NCBI GenBank assembly: GCA_017591395.1
Contig: WEDG01002928.1
Span: 124,001-188,000 of the forward strand
DNA from: Schistocephalus solidus
Taxonomy: Eukaryota; Platyhelminthes; Cestoda; Diphyllobothriidea; Diphyllobothriidae
Direction: 5' to 3'
DNA: 64,000 nucleotides
Made by a program: the position numbers and the translations under genes. Shown here piece by piece: positions 1-11,040 of the stretch. The notes beneath the pieces are model-generated. The model had not been told where the DNA came from and did no database searches. It saw only the letters and a list, made by a program, of their open reading frames with translations. Within the stretch, counting starts at the first letter, position 1. Each line of letters opens with the position of its first letter.

Positions 1-4
1 TGCC

Positions 5-1136
5 ATGCTGAGGCAAGTGCAACTGCGATGGAGCGGCCACCTGGTAAGAATGGACGACGAGCGACTACCCAAACGACTTTTCTACAGAGATGCCGCTACG
101 GGTTCTCGCCCGCAGGGAGGTCAAAAACGAAGCTACAAGCACACTTTGAAGAAATCGCTGAAGCAACTGCAAATCATTTCGGCGACCTGGGAGGACCTCA
201 CCCAGGATAGACCGGCATGGAAAAGATCAGTGAAGACTGGTGCAGCAATCTATGAGACCAACCGGATCGCCGCCACCAGGGCCAAAAGAGCGGCACGAAA
301 GTCACCAGCGCCCCGGACCAACACCGCCAATGCCCAGGCCCTGCCAACGCATCTTCCACGCGGGAATCGGCCTGGTTGGACATCTTCGGACGCAATGCAA
401 CAACAAGCCGACAATTCCAATTTATATGCCAAATTCGGCCAACCCTCCTTCTGACTCTCCCATCCTCACTCCTGGAATCAATTCCATTACTCCCACCATC
501 ATAGAGACCACATCCATCTACTCATCGCCTGCTTCCCCCACCACCGCACCCACCACCGCCTTCGCCTTCACTACCACCACCATCAGCGATGGAGAATCTC
601 TCCTAAGCTGTACTCAATGCGACCGCACATTCACCTCACGCATCGGCCTGGTCGGTCACTTGCGAAAACATCGTACAGAGACCGGTGAGCCAGTGCATGG
701 AACACAATCACACAGCAGAGATCGTCGCCTCCACTGCCCTCGCACATTCACTCTTCGCATGGGCCTATTCGGTCACATGCGCCTCCATGACAGCGGAAAA
801 CACCACAATGCCGACAACACCGATACACCATGCACACCCTCCGCTCCTGCCATTCTTAGCGCCCCTGACACCCCCACTACCATGAATGACATCCCCCCAG
901 CCTCTACCGATTTCTCCTGCCCACACTGCGCCCGCACCTTCAACTCACGCATCGGCCTGGTCGGTCTCCTGCGAATCCATCGCACGGAGGCTGGTGAACC
1001 AGTGCCTGGGGCTCCGACATACAGTCGACGCGCCCGCCTTCACTGCCCTCACTGCTCCCGCACATTTACACACCGCATGGGCCTATTAGGACACACGCGC
1101 CTCCACGACAACCTCCGGTTAACCACCGGAGACTAA
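5..1136 (+). pseudogene. RT C-terminal tail plus C2H2 zinc-finger array (frameshifted)
   Basis: The first part (frame of base 5) reads the RT tail, with the motif RWSGHLVRMDDERLPKRLFY and then a Lys/Arg-rich stretch. The second part (frame of base 240, ending at TAA 1134-1136) reads zinc fingers. The join needs a frame change near 350, where about a dozen bases seem lost and with them the first Cys pair of finger 1. Fingers follow CPxCxRTFxxRxGLxGHxRxH: one at about 605-672 looks intact, one at about 735-793 has lost a Cys pair, one at about 918-982 has His changed to Leu, and the last at about 1041-1107 looks intact. Ser/Thr/Pro-rich linkers separate them. The role in the element is unknown; C2H2 fingers usually bind DNA or RNA. 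The copy is not functional as it stands. Confidence 0.8.
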
Positions 1137-2695
1137 GCCACATCAGCGCACACTACGTACACCAATACATCGACAACATCCTCACAATCACCATGTACCT
1201 GAGTATATAACGGTTTCCTAGAAACCATGGTTTGGAAGGCTGCCAATCTGACGTTTACACCAGACCACGCCATCGGCTCAGTGTATGTGCTGTGTGTGTC
1301 GAGTGGCTGACCAGTGGACTGGGAGTCAGACGGCGATGGCTCCTCCATATCCCCTGAGTTAGTGAATCCTGGTGTGTGCGTTGTGGGGGCCAGGTCGTGC
1401 TGTGGCGCGCGAAGACGGGTACGCCGATCCGTCAGCCAATGCGCCCACTCCCACATCAGGCAACTGACCGGCTCGGACAGTAGTCTGATTGTGGGGGTGG
1501 GGGAGAGAGTGAGGTCGAGAGCTCAGTGCATATTCCTCACTATAAACAATCTGACGCGCTTGAAACTATCACGGTGCGCTAAAAGCCGTGGCTTGGAAGG
1601 TTGCCAACTGACGGGATAACTCAGACCGCATGGTCAGCCCAATGTTTGTTTTGTGTGGAGTGGCTGACTGGCGGACTGAGAGTCAGGCTGCAATGGCTCC
1701 TTCTTAATGTGGTCTTTATGGCACCCCCACTCTGTGGGATCCGAGCCAGGTGTGGTGGCACGCCCATGAGCGGCTCCGGCCGCGCCAGCCATGTGCGCCC
1801 TCTCCCATCTCCGGTCTTCTTGACTGTGTCATGAGACCGGGCTCAGGTGGAGGAGGAGAAGAGAGTGCAGTAACGTTGAGTGCCGTGGTTGGAAGGTTGC
1901 CAACTGAAAATTACACTCAGACCTCGCAGTTAGTCCAATGTGTGTTGTGTGGAGTGGCTGACTGGTGGTCTGAGAGTCAGGCTGCGATGGCTCCTTCTTA
2001 ACGTGACCTCTGGCTTTCTCACACATGTGAGATGTAAGCCGTTCAACCCCCTGTTGTGTGAAATCCTGGTGCCTGGTTTTGGGGGCCAGGTCGTGTACGT
2101 AGTACACGTAGACGAGGTCACCAGCAGCTGCGCCCGCTTTCGCATCAGACAACTGACCGGCTCGGGCAGTGGTCTGATTGTGGGGGTGGGGGAGAGAGTG
2201 AGGTCGAGAGCTCAGCGTATTTTCCTCACTATAAACAATCTGACGCTCTTGAAACTATCACGGTGCGCTAAAAGCCGTGGCTTGGAAGGTTGCCAACTGA
2301 CGGGATAAATCGGACCGCGTGGTCAGCCCAATGTGTGTTTTGTGTGGAGTGGCTGACTGGCGGACTGAGAGTCAGGTTGCAATGGCTCCTTCTTAATGTG
2401 GCCTTTATGGCACTCCCACTCCGTGGGATCCGAGCCAGGTGTGGTGGCACGCCCAGGGCGGTTCCGGCCGCGCCAGCCACCTGCGCCCTCTCCCATCTCC
2501 GGTCTTCTTGACTCTGTCTTGACACCGGGCTCAGGTGGGGGAGGAGGAGAGAGTTCGGTAGCTGCAGCGCAAGGCTACTATCACTTAAAACTAATTCGCG
2601 CGCAAGTCACCGTCCCTGCTCCACCCTTCCATGGAGCATACGGTGGACATCGTCGAAATCGACGGTCGAACTGCCGTCTCGCAACAAAGCTTTTA
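1137..2695 (+). repeat. Zinc-finger LINE 3' UTR with repeated units
   Basis: Units of about 350-400 bases share the order 'GTGGCTTGGAaGGtTGCCAA', 'GGTCAGCCCAatgTGTG', 'GTGGCTGACtgGcGGACTG', 'GAGTCAG'. They start at about 1215, 1585, 1880 and 2275. The UTR ends with a block (about 2625-2695) also found at the ends of the other copies. This copy has more internal units than the one at 10.2-11.0 kb, so unit number varies. No protein is proposed for the short open frames here. Confidence 0.75.
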
Positions 2696-2714
2696 AGACT
2701 TACCCTGGAAGTTG

Positions 2715-2810
2715 AGATGAATATTTGAGCTGAACTCCACAACCTTCTGCGGGCTCACCGCGTAAAATTCATAAGCTGCTATCAGGCAGTCAGAAGGATC
2801 GAAATAGCGA
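2715..2810 (+). repeat. Unclassified interspersed repeat, copy 1 (diverged)
   Basis: A block of roughly 90 bases ending 'aagctgctatcaggcagtca' resembles 4855-4975 and 15450-15545 (shared pieces: 'tgaatattt', 'taatattcattaagctg', 'caggcagtcag'). No coding potential is seen and the family was not recognised. Confidence 0.4.
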
Positions 2811-3184
2811 ATCTTTTACCATAACAATAACTCTACCTAAGATGGGATTTCTAGAGAGAGAGGAAAAGATGGCTCAATCGAAATATTTCGTGTAATACAG
2901 AAGCAAGAGTTCTGCTCTGGTGGGTCACCACATGTAAAACCTGATAAGCAAAGGGGATGTTGGGAGATTTTTTGGACAGGTAGCAGTCTATAAGTTGGCT
3001 AAAAATCGTTAGTATCGTTTTATGTTCTTAATGGGCGCACAGAAGAGTCTAGCATTTCCAGAAACGCTTCATTCAACACCACCTTGTTTGTACGGTAAAC
3101 GACTTTCATATACTCTGCAAGACACGGTAATATGAACCCCAGAAATCGGGGTGCCCCTGCGCTTAACTCTAGAAAAGGTATATT

Positions 3185-3255
3185 TTCCCAGGTTCTAACC
3201 TTAATCCTCAGCCTGAGCTTAAACCTAAACCCTGTCTCACCTTATCTCTAACTTT
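3185..3255 (+). repeat. Degenerate CCTAA-rich tract
   Basis: Irregular repeats of words such as cctaa, ccttaa and taaacc. It resembles a decayed telomere-like (TTAGGG complement) tract and the longer one at 47765-47960. There are no exact tandem hexamers, so ordinary low-complexity DNA is an alternative. Confidence 0.35.
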
Positions 3256-4810
3256 ACTCTCCCAGAGGCTTCTCGCCTGGCCACCTTTATTACGGGGTTC
3301 CGCTCCTCCTGAATTTCCCATGACATTTAGAGACTGAAAAACCGCTTTTTTCCTTAAATAATAGCTAATGCGATTTCTGAAGTATAACTCCTTGTCCACT
3401 CAATAAATGGGTACATATGTCCGTTTATTTTGGAATCTGATGTGTCTAATATAGTATGCATTTTGAAAATTGCAGACAGTCGCTAATTTAAAATTTTTAA
3501 GTCAAATATTTTCATCTGAAGACATGCACCTTCACATATTTCGAAGGGCTTTGGGGTACGAATTTGAATCGTACATTTATTTCACTTACATTCGAGTAAA
3601 AATTTGTAACTTTGAAGTTAACTCCTGCTTCATATAACAGCCTATATGCTGCGATCGTCATCCGACTTCTATGAAACTTTCTACACAGCGTATTATTTTG
3701 CTCTTAAATTTGTTACGCAGGTAACCCATATTACCTAATTACATGACTATGAAAGCTCTAGCATCATCCGAGCTTTGAAAGTGTTAACCGCAAGTAATTG
3801 ATTCCCCATGAACTTCAATCTTAATGACTCATTATTAATCAGTCGTTTGGTTTAAATTGCTACTCACCCTTAAAAAAATAAAAAGTGGATTTAATATCCT
3901 TTTCACCCTTTCAGTGTGGACTACAAACTGTTGGAAGCTTCCCAGTCTAAAGTCATCCTGTCGCGCCGATGCATTCAGCAGAGGCCCGTGTTTTTATGCC
4001 GAGCACCTACTCATCTCCTGTCCACCATTTGGGAAATAATAACCCTAAATTTACAGTCTCTGCTTGATTACTATCTTATCTTCTTGAGACTGGAAAATTA
4101 ACTAAACTACAACAGAACTCACGCCTACAAAGTATGTAACATTGTAGAACGCAATGTCACAACTTTCTGGGCGCCGCTATTTGGTCTGATTTAGGCAGTA
4201 TGACCGCGGTGATTGGGACAACTAGGTGTATTAGTTTAATGAGGACAGGATGTCCGGTTCTCCGCTTTTTAATACTTTGCAAATACTGATTTGTCTAACA
4301 GGCAGTTGTCTGAACCGGGAATGCGGGGAAAATTTAGTTGATGGGAGTGCACACATTTTGTTCCTTCTTTTTCTTGTTTTACGTTTTGGATCTTTCCAGT
4401 CGTATCTTTTATTTTAAAGATAATTGGCTAGGCTACCGATGCTCAACGATAATGTACGTATTTAAAATTCCTCTGAAGATTTACGTCAAATGTCTCACGT
4501 ATCCATAGTTTTGTTTGCCTACTTTTACAAAGCCAATACCCGGCAGCTCTGACCCTACAAAATCATTCAGTGCGATAAATGTTTGGGATTCACGTTGTGA
4601 CAGCATGCGGGTGTACACAAAATTCCTATGTAACCGGTATATTTGTCTTACCTTTTACATAACATCCTCCGGCGCCAAGGTCAAAATAAGTGAGCCTACG
4701 GGTTTTTTCGTGATATCAGCCAGTATTTCACCTCCCTTAAGCAATGAGGTCAAAATGTGTGTTTGGGTACCTTGAAATTTGTGAAAAGATATCTGACTAT
4801 CTGCCTCTTA

Positions 4811-4980
4811 ATTTCCTCAGAAATTACTCGCTAATATGAGGTAAGTTAGTCTGGACTAAGCTTTATAGGTGTAGGCAATCGAAAGTTGACATTAATATTT
4901 GGACAGAAGCCCATCAGCCACAGCTGGTTAACTCCGTAATATTTTTTAAGCTGCAAGCAGGCAGTCAGTAGTATATATTG
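4811..4980 (+). repeat. Unclassified interspersed repeat, copy 2
   Basis: It shares with 15405-15545 the words 'actaagcttta', 'gaatattt', 'gttaac' and 'taatatt...ttaagctg' in the same order. Its first 40 bases are repeated directly at 5139-5180 ('cagaaatta...cgcta.tatg.agtaa'). No open frame is conserved, so it may be a SINE-like or fossil DNA element. Confidence 0.45.
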
Positions 4981-7900
4981 AATTTGCATGATACACCAAA
5001 CTGGCAGCACGCGTGTTTCACCGATATTCGGCCGCTGCATAATGCAACTGCGAGGGATTCCAATCATCAGTTGGTCCTGCAACACTTCCTGTGTGCTTTC
5101 TGGTAGATAATCAAATTTTTCAATGGTTGCTTTGTGATTTCTTCAGAAATTAACCGCTAGTATGGAGTAAATCATTCCAAACGTTCGGTCAGCGCCTAGG
5201 AAACTTGCTTCCGACTGATTGACTCTATGTTAACGATTAATTTCTAAGGAAAGTAGGAAGAAGCAATTCAAAACGTATATAACAACCATGAACGAGACGG
5301 TGAATGTTCGGGGACCCACTGATGAGCCGAAGTCTTCGTAGCTGTGTCATGCAGTCACGGAATATCGGCGAAGCAAGTTTCTGGGCTTCTAGCTGGTACC
5401 AGTGCTGCTAGCATGGCGTGTCCTGTAACCTAAGTATATATCAACCGGCTACTTCAAATTGTCAGTAGCAGTTTACTTGGAAATTGTGAACGTGAGGTGC
5501 CATATTGATAGTCTGCCTGTCGAAAGCGACAACCCCAATCACTGCCAAATGAGGCGGGCACAGCAGCGGTAAATTTTGAGTTACTTCTTTATAATGGTGC
5601 ATTCTGGCGTGGCACCTTTCTCACTCCAGCGCGCTTTGATGGTAAGCCGAAGTCAAAACGACCAGAGATGGGCGCGGGCACAGCTAAATACCCGATACTC
5701 ATATTATGATAGAGCAACCTTTCAAGTAGGCAAACTAGGCTACGCTTTTCAGATAAAAATGCCTCAAATATTTTTTCTCGGCCCATCGTGTGACCAGTTA
5801 TGAATAGCGAAACAGTGTTGCCTTTTGTCTGTTAATGTCTTGTTCAAAGTGTTTGCATTTGGAATTGATGGTCCTAATATTCTCAGAGCCCATAGCCGAG
5901 AATAGAAAATTCCCGAGGTAGAGGTCAAGGATACTTTATTGCGGAACTGCAGAACTCCTTAAGAGAAAACACGGAACAGTTTTTCGCCACCAATGAACTG
6001 CCCCAACATTCCACTGGTAGGTTGTTGTGCCCCGTCAATGTTGTTTGTTGATGTGTGTGGTCAAGGGCACGGGTTTGACCAATCATCTAGAACCGCAAAT
6101 GCTGGCCAGGCTTAACAATCACGCTAAACGAAATTTGCACGTTTGAGCTGATGCACTCGGAAAGGAAGCACGTTTCATCTTTGAAGGAAAGCTCGGAGAT
6201 TCCAGAAAAAACGCGTTTTTAGCAATATCACCACCATTTCACCGTGTTTTTGTTTTCATATAAGTACTCGACTAAATCGACTGAAGACTGAAGATGAGAA
6301 CAGTTGGAGGTGTCTACAAGGGGGTCTCAGTGCCTAGAATCAATTGGTGAAAAGCAGATTAGATAAGGCATCGGCAGTTTATGTAAAACCTCGTACGCTA
6401 CCACTAACCCCAGGATTGTGTAAAATGGGAATGAGGTTAAAAGGGGATTTACGGGTGCGGGTTCACCGCAGATAGGCAGTGAAATGTGCGTAAGAAAATA
6501 TAATAAATAAATTGCCGCCAAATTTATCCTCTTAGGCCTAAACATTGTAACGAAATTGAAAGTTATAATAAATAAATAAAAACAACTATCAATAAATAAA
6601 ACGGTTTTGAATAAGAAAAACCACGATAAAACGAAGTCAAGCTTTTTGTTATAAGTAGTAGTTAATATATACAGGGCTAATTCCCGTAGCTATGAAAAAA
6701 TAAACCAAACCTGACGTTCTAAAACATTATAGTAGTTAGCTATTTTTAAGCCCGGGGGCTCACATAACCTATCCTTAGTGCAGATCATCCACGGATGTCA
6801 AGCCTGGCAGTCGCGCACTTGCAAACTGAGATACCGGCAGCATCGACCAGGGGTAACCGACGTCCGTCAGCAACGACTGACTTGGCTCGAACCGGGTGAA
6901 CTACCACACGCCTATCGCAATCCCATTCGCCAAGAGATTTCGAGTGTTCTCATTGCAATCGTTTGTGAAGGGATCTGTCGGTTACAGGTTGAGTAGTGTA
7001 CTGTTTGTACGGAACCTGCTAAATAAAGCAAAATTGCAAATCACAAGGCAAGCTTTCAAGAAGTTTTAAGGGATCGTTGAAGCAAATTTAGGGGCCGTCT
7101 GCTGTTAAAGGCGGTTACGTCTACGGCCCACTCTTTAGGAAAAAAACAGTACCGCTTTTAGCCTCCCTGTCAGACGCAACCACGTTCCGCATGTTCCTGC
7201 TCATTAATCAATCCAAAACTGATTAGAACTATCGGAACGAACATGGGAGTGACGTCAACTCGCTCATTTTGATTGCTGGATAAAATACTGGCGATTCTGT
7301 TCTGCCTGGAGCATTCCTTCTATAATATTCGTGTTTGTTGACCACGTCCCCTTTGTTCTTTACGCATACCACTTCTCGTCCATTCATTTTTAATTGGCTT
7401 GGGACTTGATATAATGACTCTAGAGCCAGCGATCCAAGGTCAAACGGAAATACCCTACTTCGTCCTGAAATTAAGATGTGTTTTCAATGTCGCTCATTTG
7501 TGACTGAACAGTCTTGATCGCAGTCGACAGAAAGCAAGCCCACATTTTAATTTTAGAGCATTTGACGCAAAGTCTTGACCAAAACATCCGGAACTGGACA
7601 GCAGTTTTTATATGGACAGCTGACGATTACAAATAAGCTAGAAACGGTCGTTTCAGTGTGTGTGGTTCTTGTAACTTCTAGTTCTCAGAAGAACCAAACT
7701 TCCTAATTGAATAAGCCACCAAGCGGGAAGCTCAATAGCGTCTATGAGAGAGTTGCAAAAACCTTAAGGTGCTGAGATCTACCATCTTAACGGCATTCCT
7801 CACTCTCACTGTTATTCTCTATAAATCAGACTGACCGAAGAGGCGAAGGCCACGTAAAACGCTCTGTTGCAAACGCTGTAATGTGAAAGAGAAGACGCTG

Positions 7901-8611
7901 GTCTCTATAAATAACACGATTTCAACAAGGATTTGTAGCTTAGGAAATCGACCTAGTCAACAACTGGGCGACGTTTGGTCTTCCAAAAATAAGCCTGTTA
8001 AAGCTCCCCATCGACCAATCATTCCCGTAATGTATCAAAAAACTAAGAATTAGGCAATGCAGACCCCTAGGCACCCTCGTTCCTGTAAAGTACCTTTCAA
8101 GTATCAAAGGTAAAGAGAATGAACCTGACGGGGGCGTTGTGCCGATTGAAGCCGCCTCCGTCCTCACTTCCTTCCAGAGTATCTCACAGCAGGAGCTACT
8201 GACCGAGGTTTATAAAGACAGTCGGGACCCCTTCAAGGAGAAGCACCTAATCGATTTTCTAGAACACTGCTCATGGCCAACTTCACCGTCCATGGACAAA
8301 CCTATCAATCTGGTATACGGACACGAAAAATATCTGCTCGCTGGGACCGCTCTTCAAAGCACAAATCACCGTACTTATCGATGATCAGTCGACATCTTGC
8401 ACTCTTCATCTGATCCGACTGTGCAAATCTCGGCGGTTTCAGCGGGGTAAACACGAGGCTTCTCTAGGATCAATGCACTAACAGCCTGAGCTACATTGGC
8501 AGATGGACGCTCATCGAGCGGTTGCCGTCCCGTTCTGCCTCGGACCTAACTCTCAAGACCCACCAGCAGCCGCACAGCCGCTAGTATTATAGGTAGATGA
8601 GCATTACGGAA

Positions 8612-8720
8612 AAAAAAAGACAAGGAAGACTGGAATAGCCATTTCTGGCTTATTAGCCGTCGTAAGCCAGCTATATCCAACTCCAGGTGGTGTACCCCAC
8701 GAGGCTCGAACCCGCGACCC
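8612..8720 (-). mobile_element. tRNA-derived SINE copy (minus)
   Basis: Read on the minus strand it has a B-box-like 'GGTTCGAGCCTC' followed by the family body with 'ggctaataagccagaaatgg' and the tail 'ttccttgtc'. It lies head to head with the plus copy at 8733-8896. Confidence 0.7.
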
Positions 8721-8732
8721 ACCAATTTTAAT

Positions 8733-8896
8733 ATTTCCTATCGAAACCGGTAAGACAACGAGTCCACGGCTCAATGGTTAAAGGTAGCTGGGTCGAGCTT
8801 CGGGTGGTACACCATCTGCGGTTGTATATGACTGACTGATAACGGCTAATAAGCCAGAAATGGCCATTCTGGTCTCCCTTTTCTTTGTCAGTAAGG
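8733..8896 (+). mobile_element. tRNA-derived SINE copy (plus)
   Basis: It has an A-box-like 'cggctcaatggtta', a B-box-like 'ggtcgagcttcggg', then the conserved body 'ggctaataagccagaaatgg' and the tail 'tctccctt...tttgtc'. It starts with the family's head end, 'cgaaaccggtaagacaac'. It pairs with the inverted copy at 8612-8720. Confidence 0.75.
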
Positions 8897-10039
8897 CTCT
8901 TCAACCTTAGCTAGGCCAGTAACGTTTTCATAATTGTTAAATTTTGCCTCGTCGGGTGCCTCAGACATTTGTGACTATAATTGATCCAAAAAAAAATTCA
9001 ATGTGAGGACAAAAGCAGACCCGACGTCACCCAACGTCCCCGTTCGTCGCCATGGTATTAGAAACTAAAACAAGTTCTAATCGGACAGACAAGTAAATAA
9101 GCAGTACCTTAGGCAACCACGCAAACTTATTTACGTCCTCAGGCTGAAGCGTGGAACACACTGCCATCTATAGGCTCGAAACGTCGGCCTCGTTGACCAC
9201 GTAAGGGCCAGTATATACGCCTGCGATTTCTTCCACTGCTGTATGCGTAGAAATTTCTATGCGCGAGATAAGAGACATCCCGTGTTCCAGAAGAAGACCT
9301 GCAATATCAAAACGTCTAAGGAGACATAGTCGCGTTCACTGAACAACAGTAACGAGAGACATAAATCGCCTGATGACCATTACTGAGCCAGCAAGAGGAC
9401 GGTTCCGCGAAGAGCAAGTGCCTCTTTCATTACTGAGCGAGACCCGCCTCGAGCCAATCGGCTGAGGCAATTATCGGGCAACGTCGAGTCTGACAATCGA
9501 GTGCGCGGGTGAGCTCAATGGGTGAAACCAACAGCGGCCGGTGCTCGCAATTCGGAGACAAGCGCGGCTCCAGAGGTGTTCACTGCTGAAGTCCCTCCAA
9601 TCCTAATGGGGTGGGAGAGCCGGAGCACGACAGCCAATAATCGTCTTCAGAGGCTCACCGGAAAGACACATTTGATGGGACAGGGTTTACTACGTCCAGG
9701 AGAGGACAAGCAGCTCACCAGTAAGCAACGCCAACGGTTTCACCATGCAGAGTGTCAGACGCAATCTTTGATAATGATGGCGTGAGGAATTTAAAAGCAT
9801 CCCAGACATTAGCAACTGTGCGAAGGGTACAACGAGCCATTCGCACCAAATTACGCATAAGAGCAAACAACTGTTCACTTCAGTCCAAAGGGCTTAGTAA
9901 GCCCAGCTGTCTGGATCACACGGACAGGAATATCCTCACCCAATCTCAAATGTCACATGGGCCGCATCAGAAGTTTCGAATAATCGCAGTTTGCTATTCT
10001 AACTAATCTCACGGCGACCATCGATGTTTCGACAGGCTC
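8897..10039. other. Gene-free stretch
   Basis: It is somewhat richer in GC around 9360-9780, with an open frame at 9522-9785 (plus). The 87-residue translation has no motif I recognise and no splice-site support, so no gene is called. Confidence 0.4.
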
Positions 10040-11040
10040 AGATGAAGGCTCCGACATACAGTCGCCACGCCCGCCTCCACTGCCCTCACTGCTCCCGCAC
10101 ATTTACACACCGCATGGACCTATTGAGACACATGCGCCTCCACGACAACCTGCGGTAAACCACTGGAGGCTAAGCCACATCAGCGCACACCATCTACACT
10201 AATACATAGACAACACCCTTACAATCATCATAATAAACATGAAAAAATCACGGTTTCTTAGAAACCGTGGCTTGGAGGGCTGCCAATCTGACGCATACAC
10301 CAGACCACGCCGTCGGCCCAGTGTGTGCTGTGTCGAGTGGCTGACCAGTGGACTGGGAGTCAGACGGCGATAGCTCCTCCACATCCTCTGAGTAAGTAAA
10401 TCGTGGTGTGTGTGTATGTGTTATGGGGGCCAGGTCATGCTGTGACGCGCGAAGACGGTACACCGACCCGTCAGCCAATGCGCCCACTCCCACATCAGGC
10501 AACTGACCGACTCGGATGGTGGTCTGTCTGATTGTGGGGGTGGGGGAGAGAGTGAGGTCGACAGCTCAGCGCATTTTCCTCACTATAAACAAGCTGACGT
10601 GCCTGAAACTATCACGGTGCGCTAAAAGCCGTGGCTTGGATGGTTGCCAACTGACGGGATAACTCGGACCGCGTGGTCAGCCCAATGTGTGTTTTGTGGG
10701 GTGGCTGACTGGCGGACTGAGAGTCAGGCTGCAATGACTCCTTTTTAATGTGGCCTTTATGGCACTCCCACTCCATGGGATCCGAGCCAGGTGTGGTGGT
10801 ACACCCAGGGGCGGCTCCGGTCGCGCCAGCCACATGCGCCCTCTCCCATCTCCGGTCTTCTTGACTTTGTCTTGACACCGGGCTCAGGTGGGGGGAGGAT
10901 GAGAGCGTGCGGTAGATGCAGCGCAAGGCTACTATTACTTAAAACTAATTCACGCGCAAGTCACCGTCCCTGCAACTCCTGGTATGGAGCATACGGTGGA
11001 CCTCGTCGAACTCCACGGTCGAACTGTCAAGCTTAAAAAG
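10040..11040 (+). mobile_element. Zinc-finger LINE, copy D (3' end only)
   Basis: This 5'-truncated copy begins just before the last zinc finger (about 10075-10140, CPHCSRTFTHRMDLLRHMRL) and its stop codon at about 10156. The 3' UTR follows with two repeat units (starting about 10250 and 10615) and the terminal block about 10980-11035. Truncation at the 5' end is usual for target-primed LINE insertion. It contains the best copy of the 3'-UTR hairpin (10249-10269). Confidence 0.8.
10249..10269 (+). promoter_or_regulatory. Conserved 3'-UTR hairpin of the zinc-finger LINE
   Basis: Perfect 9-bp stem: CACGGTTTC, loop TTA, GAAACCGTG. The equivalent place in the other copies is also palindromic (1209-1228, 27875-27897, 44677-44697). 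LINE reverse transcriptases often recognise 3'-UTR structure, so a role in template recognition is possible but inferred. Confidence 0.5.

Larger units (their letters stand above)
1..2695 (+). mobile_element. Zinc-finger LINE, copy A (3' half)
   Basis: This is the 3' part of a non-LTR retrotransposon; the 5' part lies before the window. It holds the end of the reverse-transcriptase polyprotein, a C-terminal C2H2 zinc-finger array and a long 3' UTR built of repeated units. The same order (RT tail, fingers, UTR units, terminal block beginning 'ggagcatacggtgga') recurs on the minus strand at 27.2-30.8 kb and 43.9-47.3 kb, and the 3' end alone recurs at 10.0-11.0 kb. That recurrence defines the family. 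I recognise the RT tail as belonging to an endonuclease/RT LINE common in flatworms but do not assign a clade. Confidence 0.85.
2811..8611. other. Gene-free AT-rich stretch
   Basis: No exon, RNA gene or known transposon protein could be supported on either strand. Open frames are short and look random. The stretch contains the unclassified repeat at 4811-4980 and a short tract at about 3185-3255 rich in CCTAA-like words. Confidence 0.5.

Noticed and set aside
685..1089. Short open frames in other frames across the zinc-finger region
   Set aside because: Shadows of the finger-coding frame; they disrupt the Cys and His pattern.
9522..9785. 87-codon open frame in a GC-richer patch
   Set aside because: No family recognised, no splice sites or conserved composition; left as gene-free sequence.
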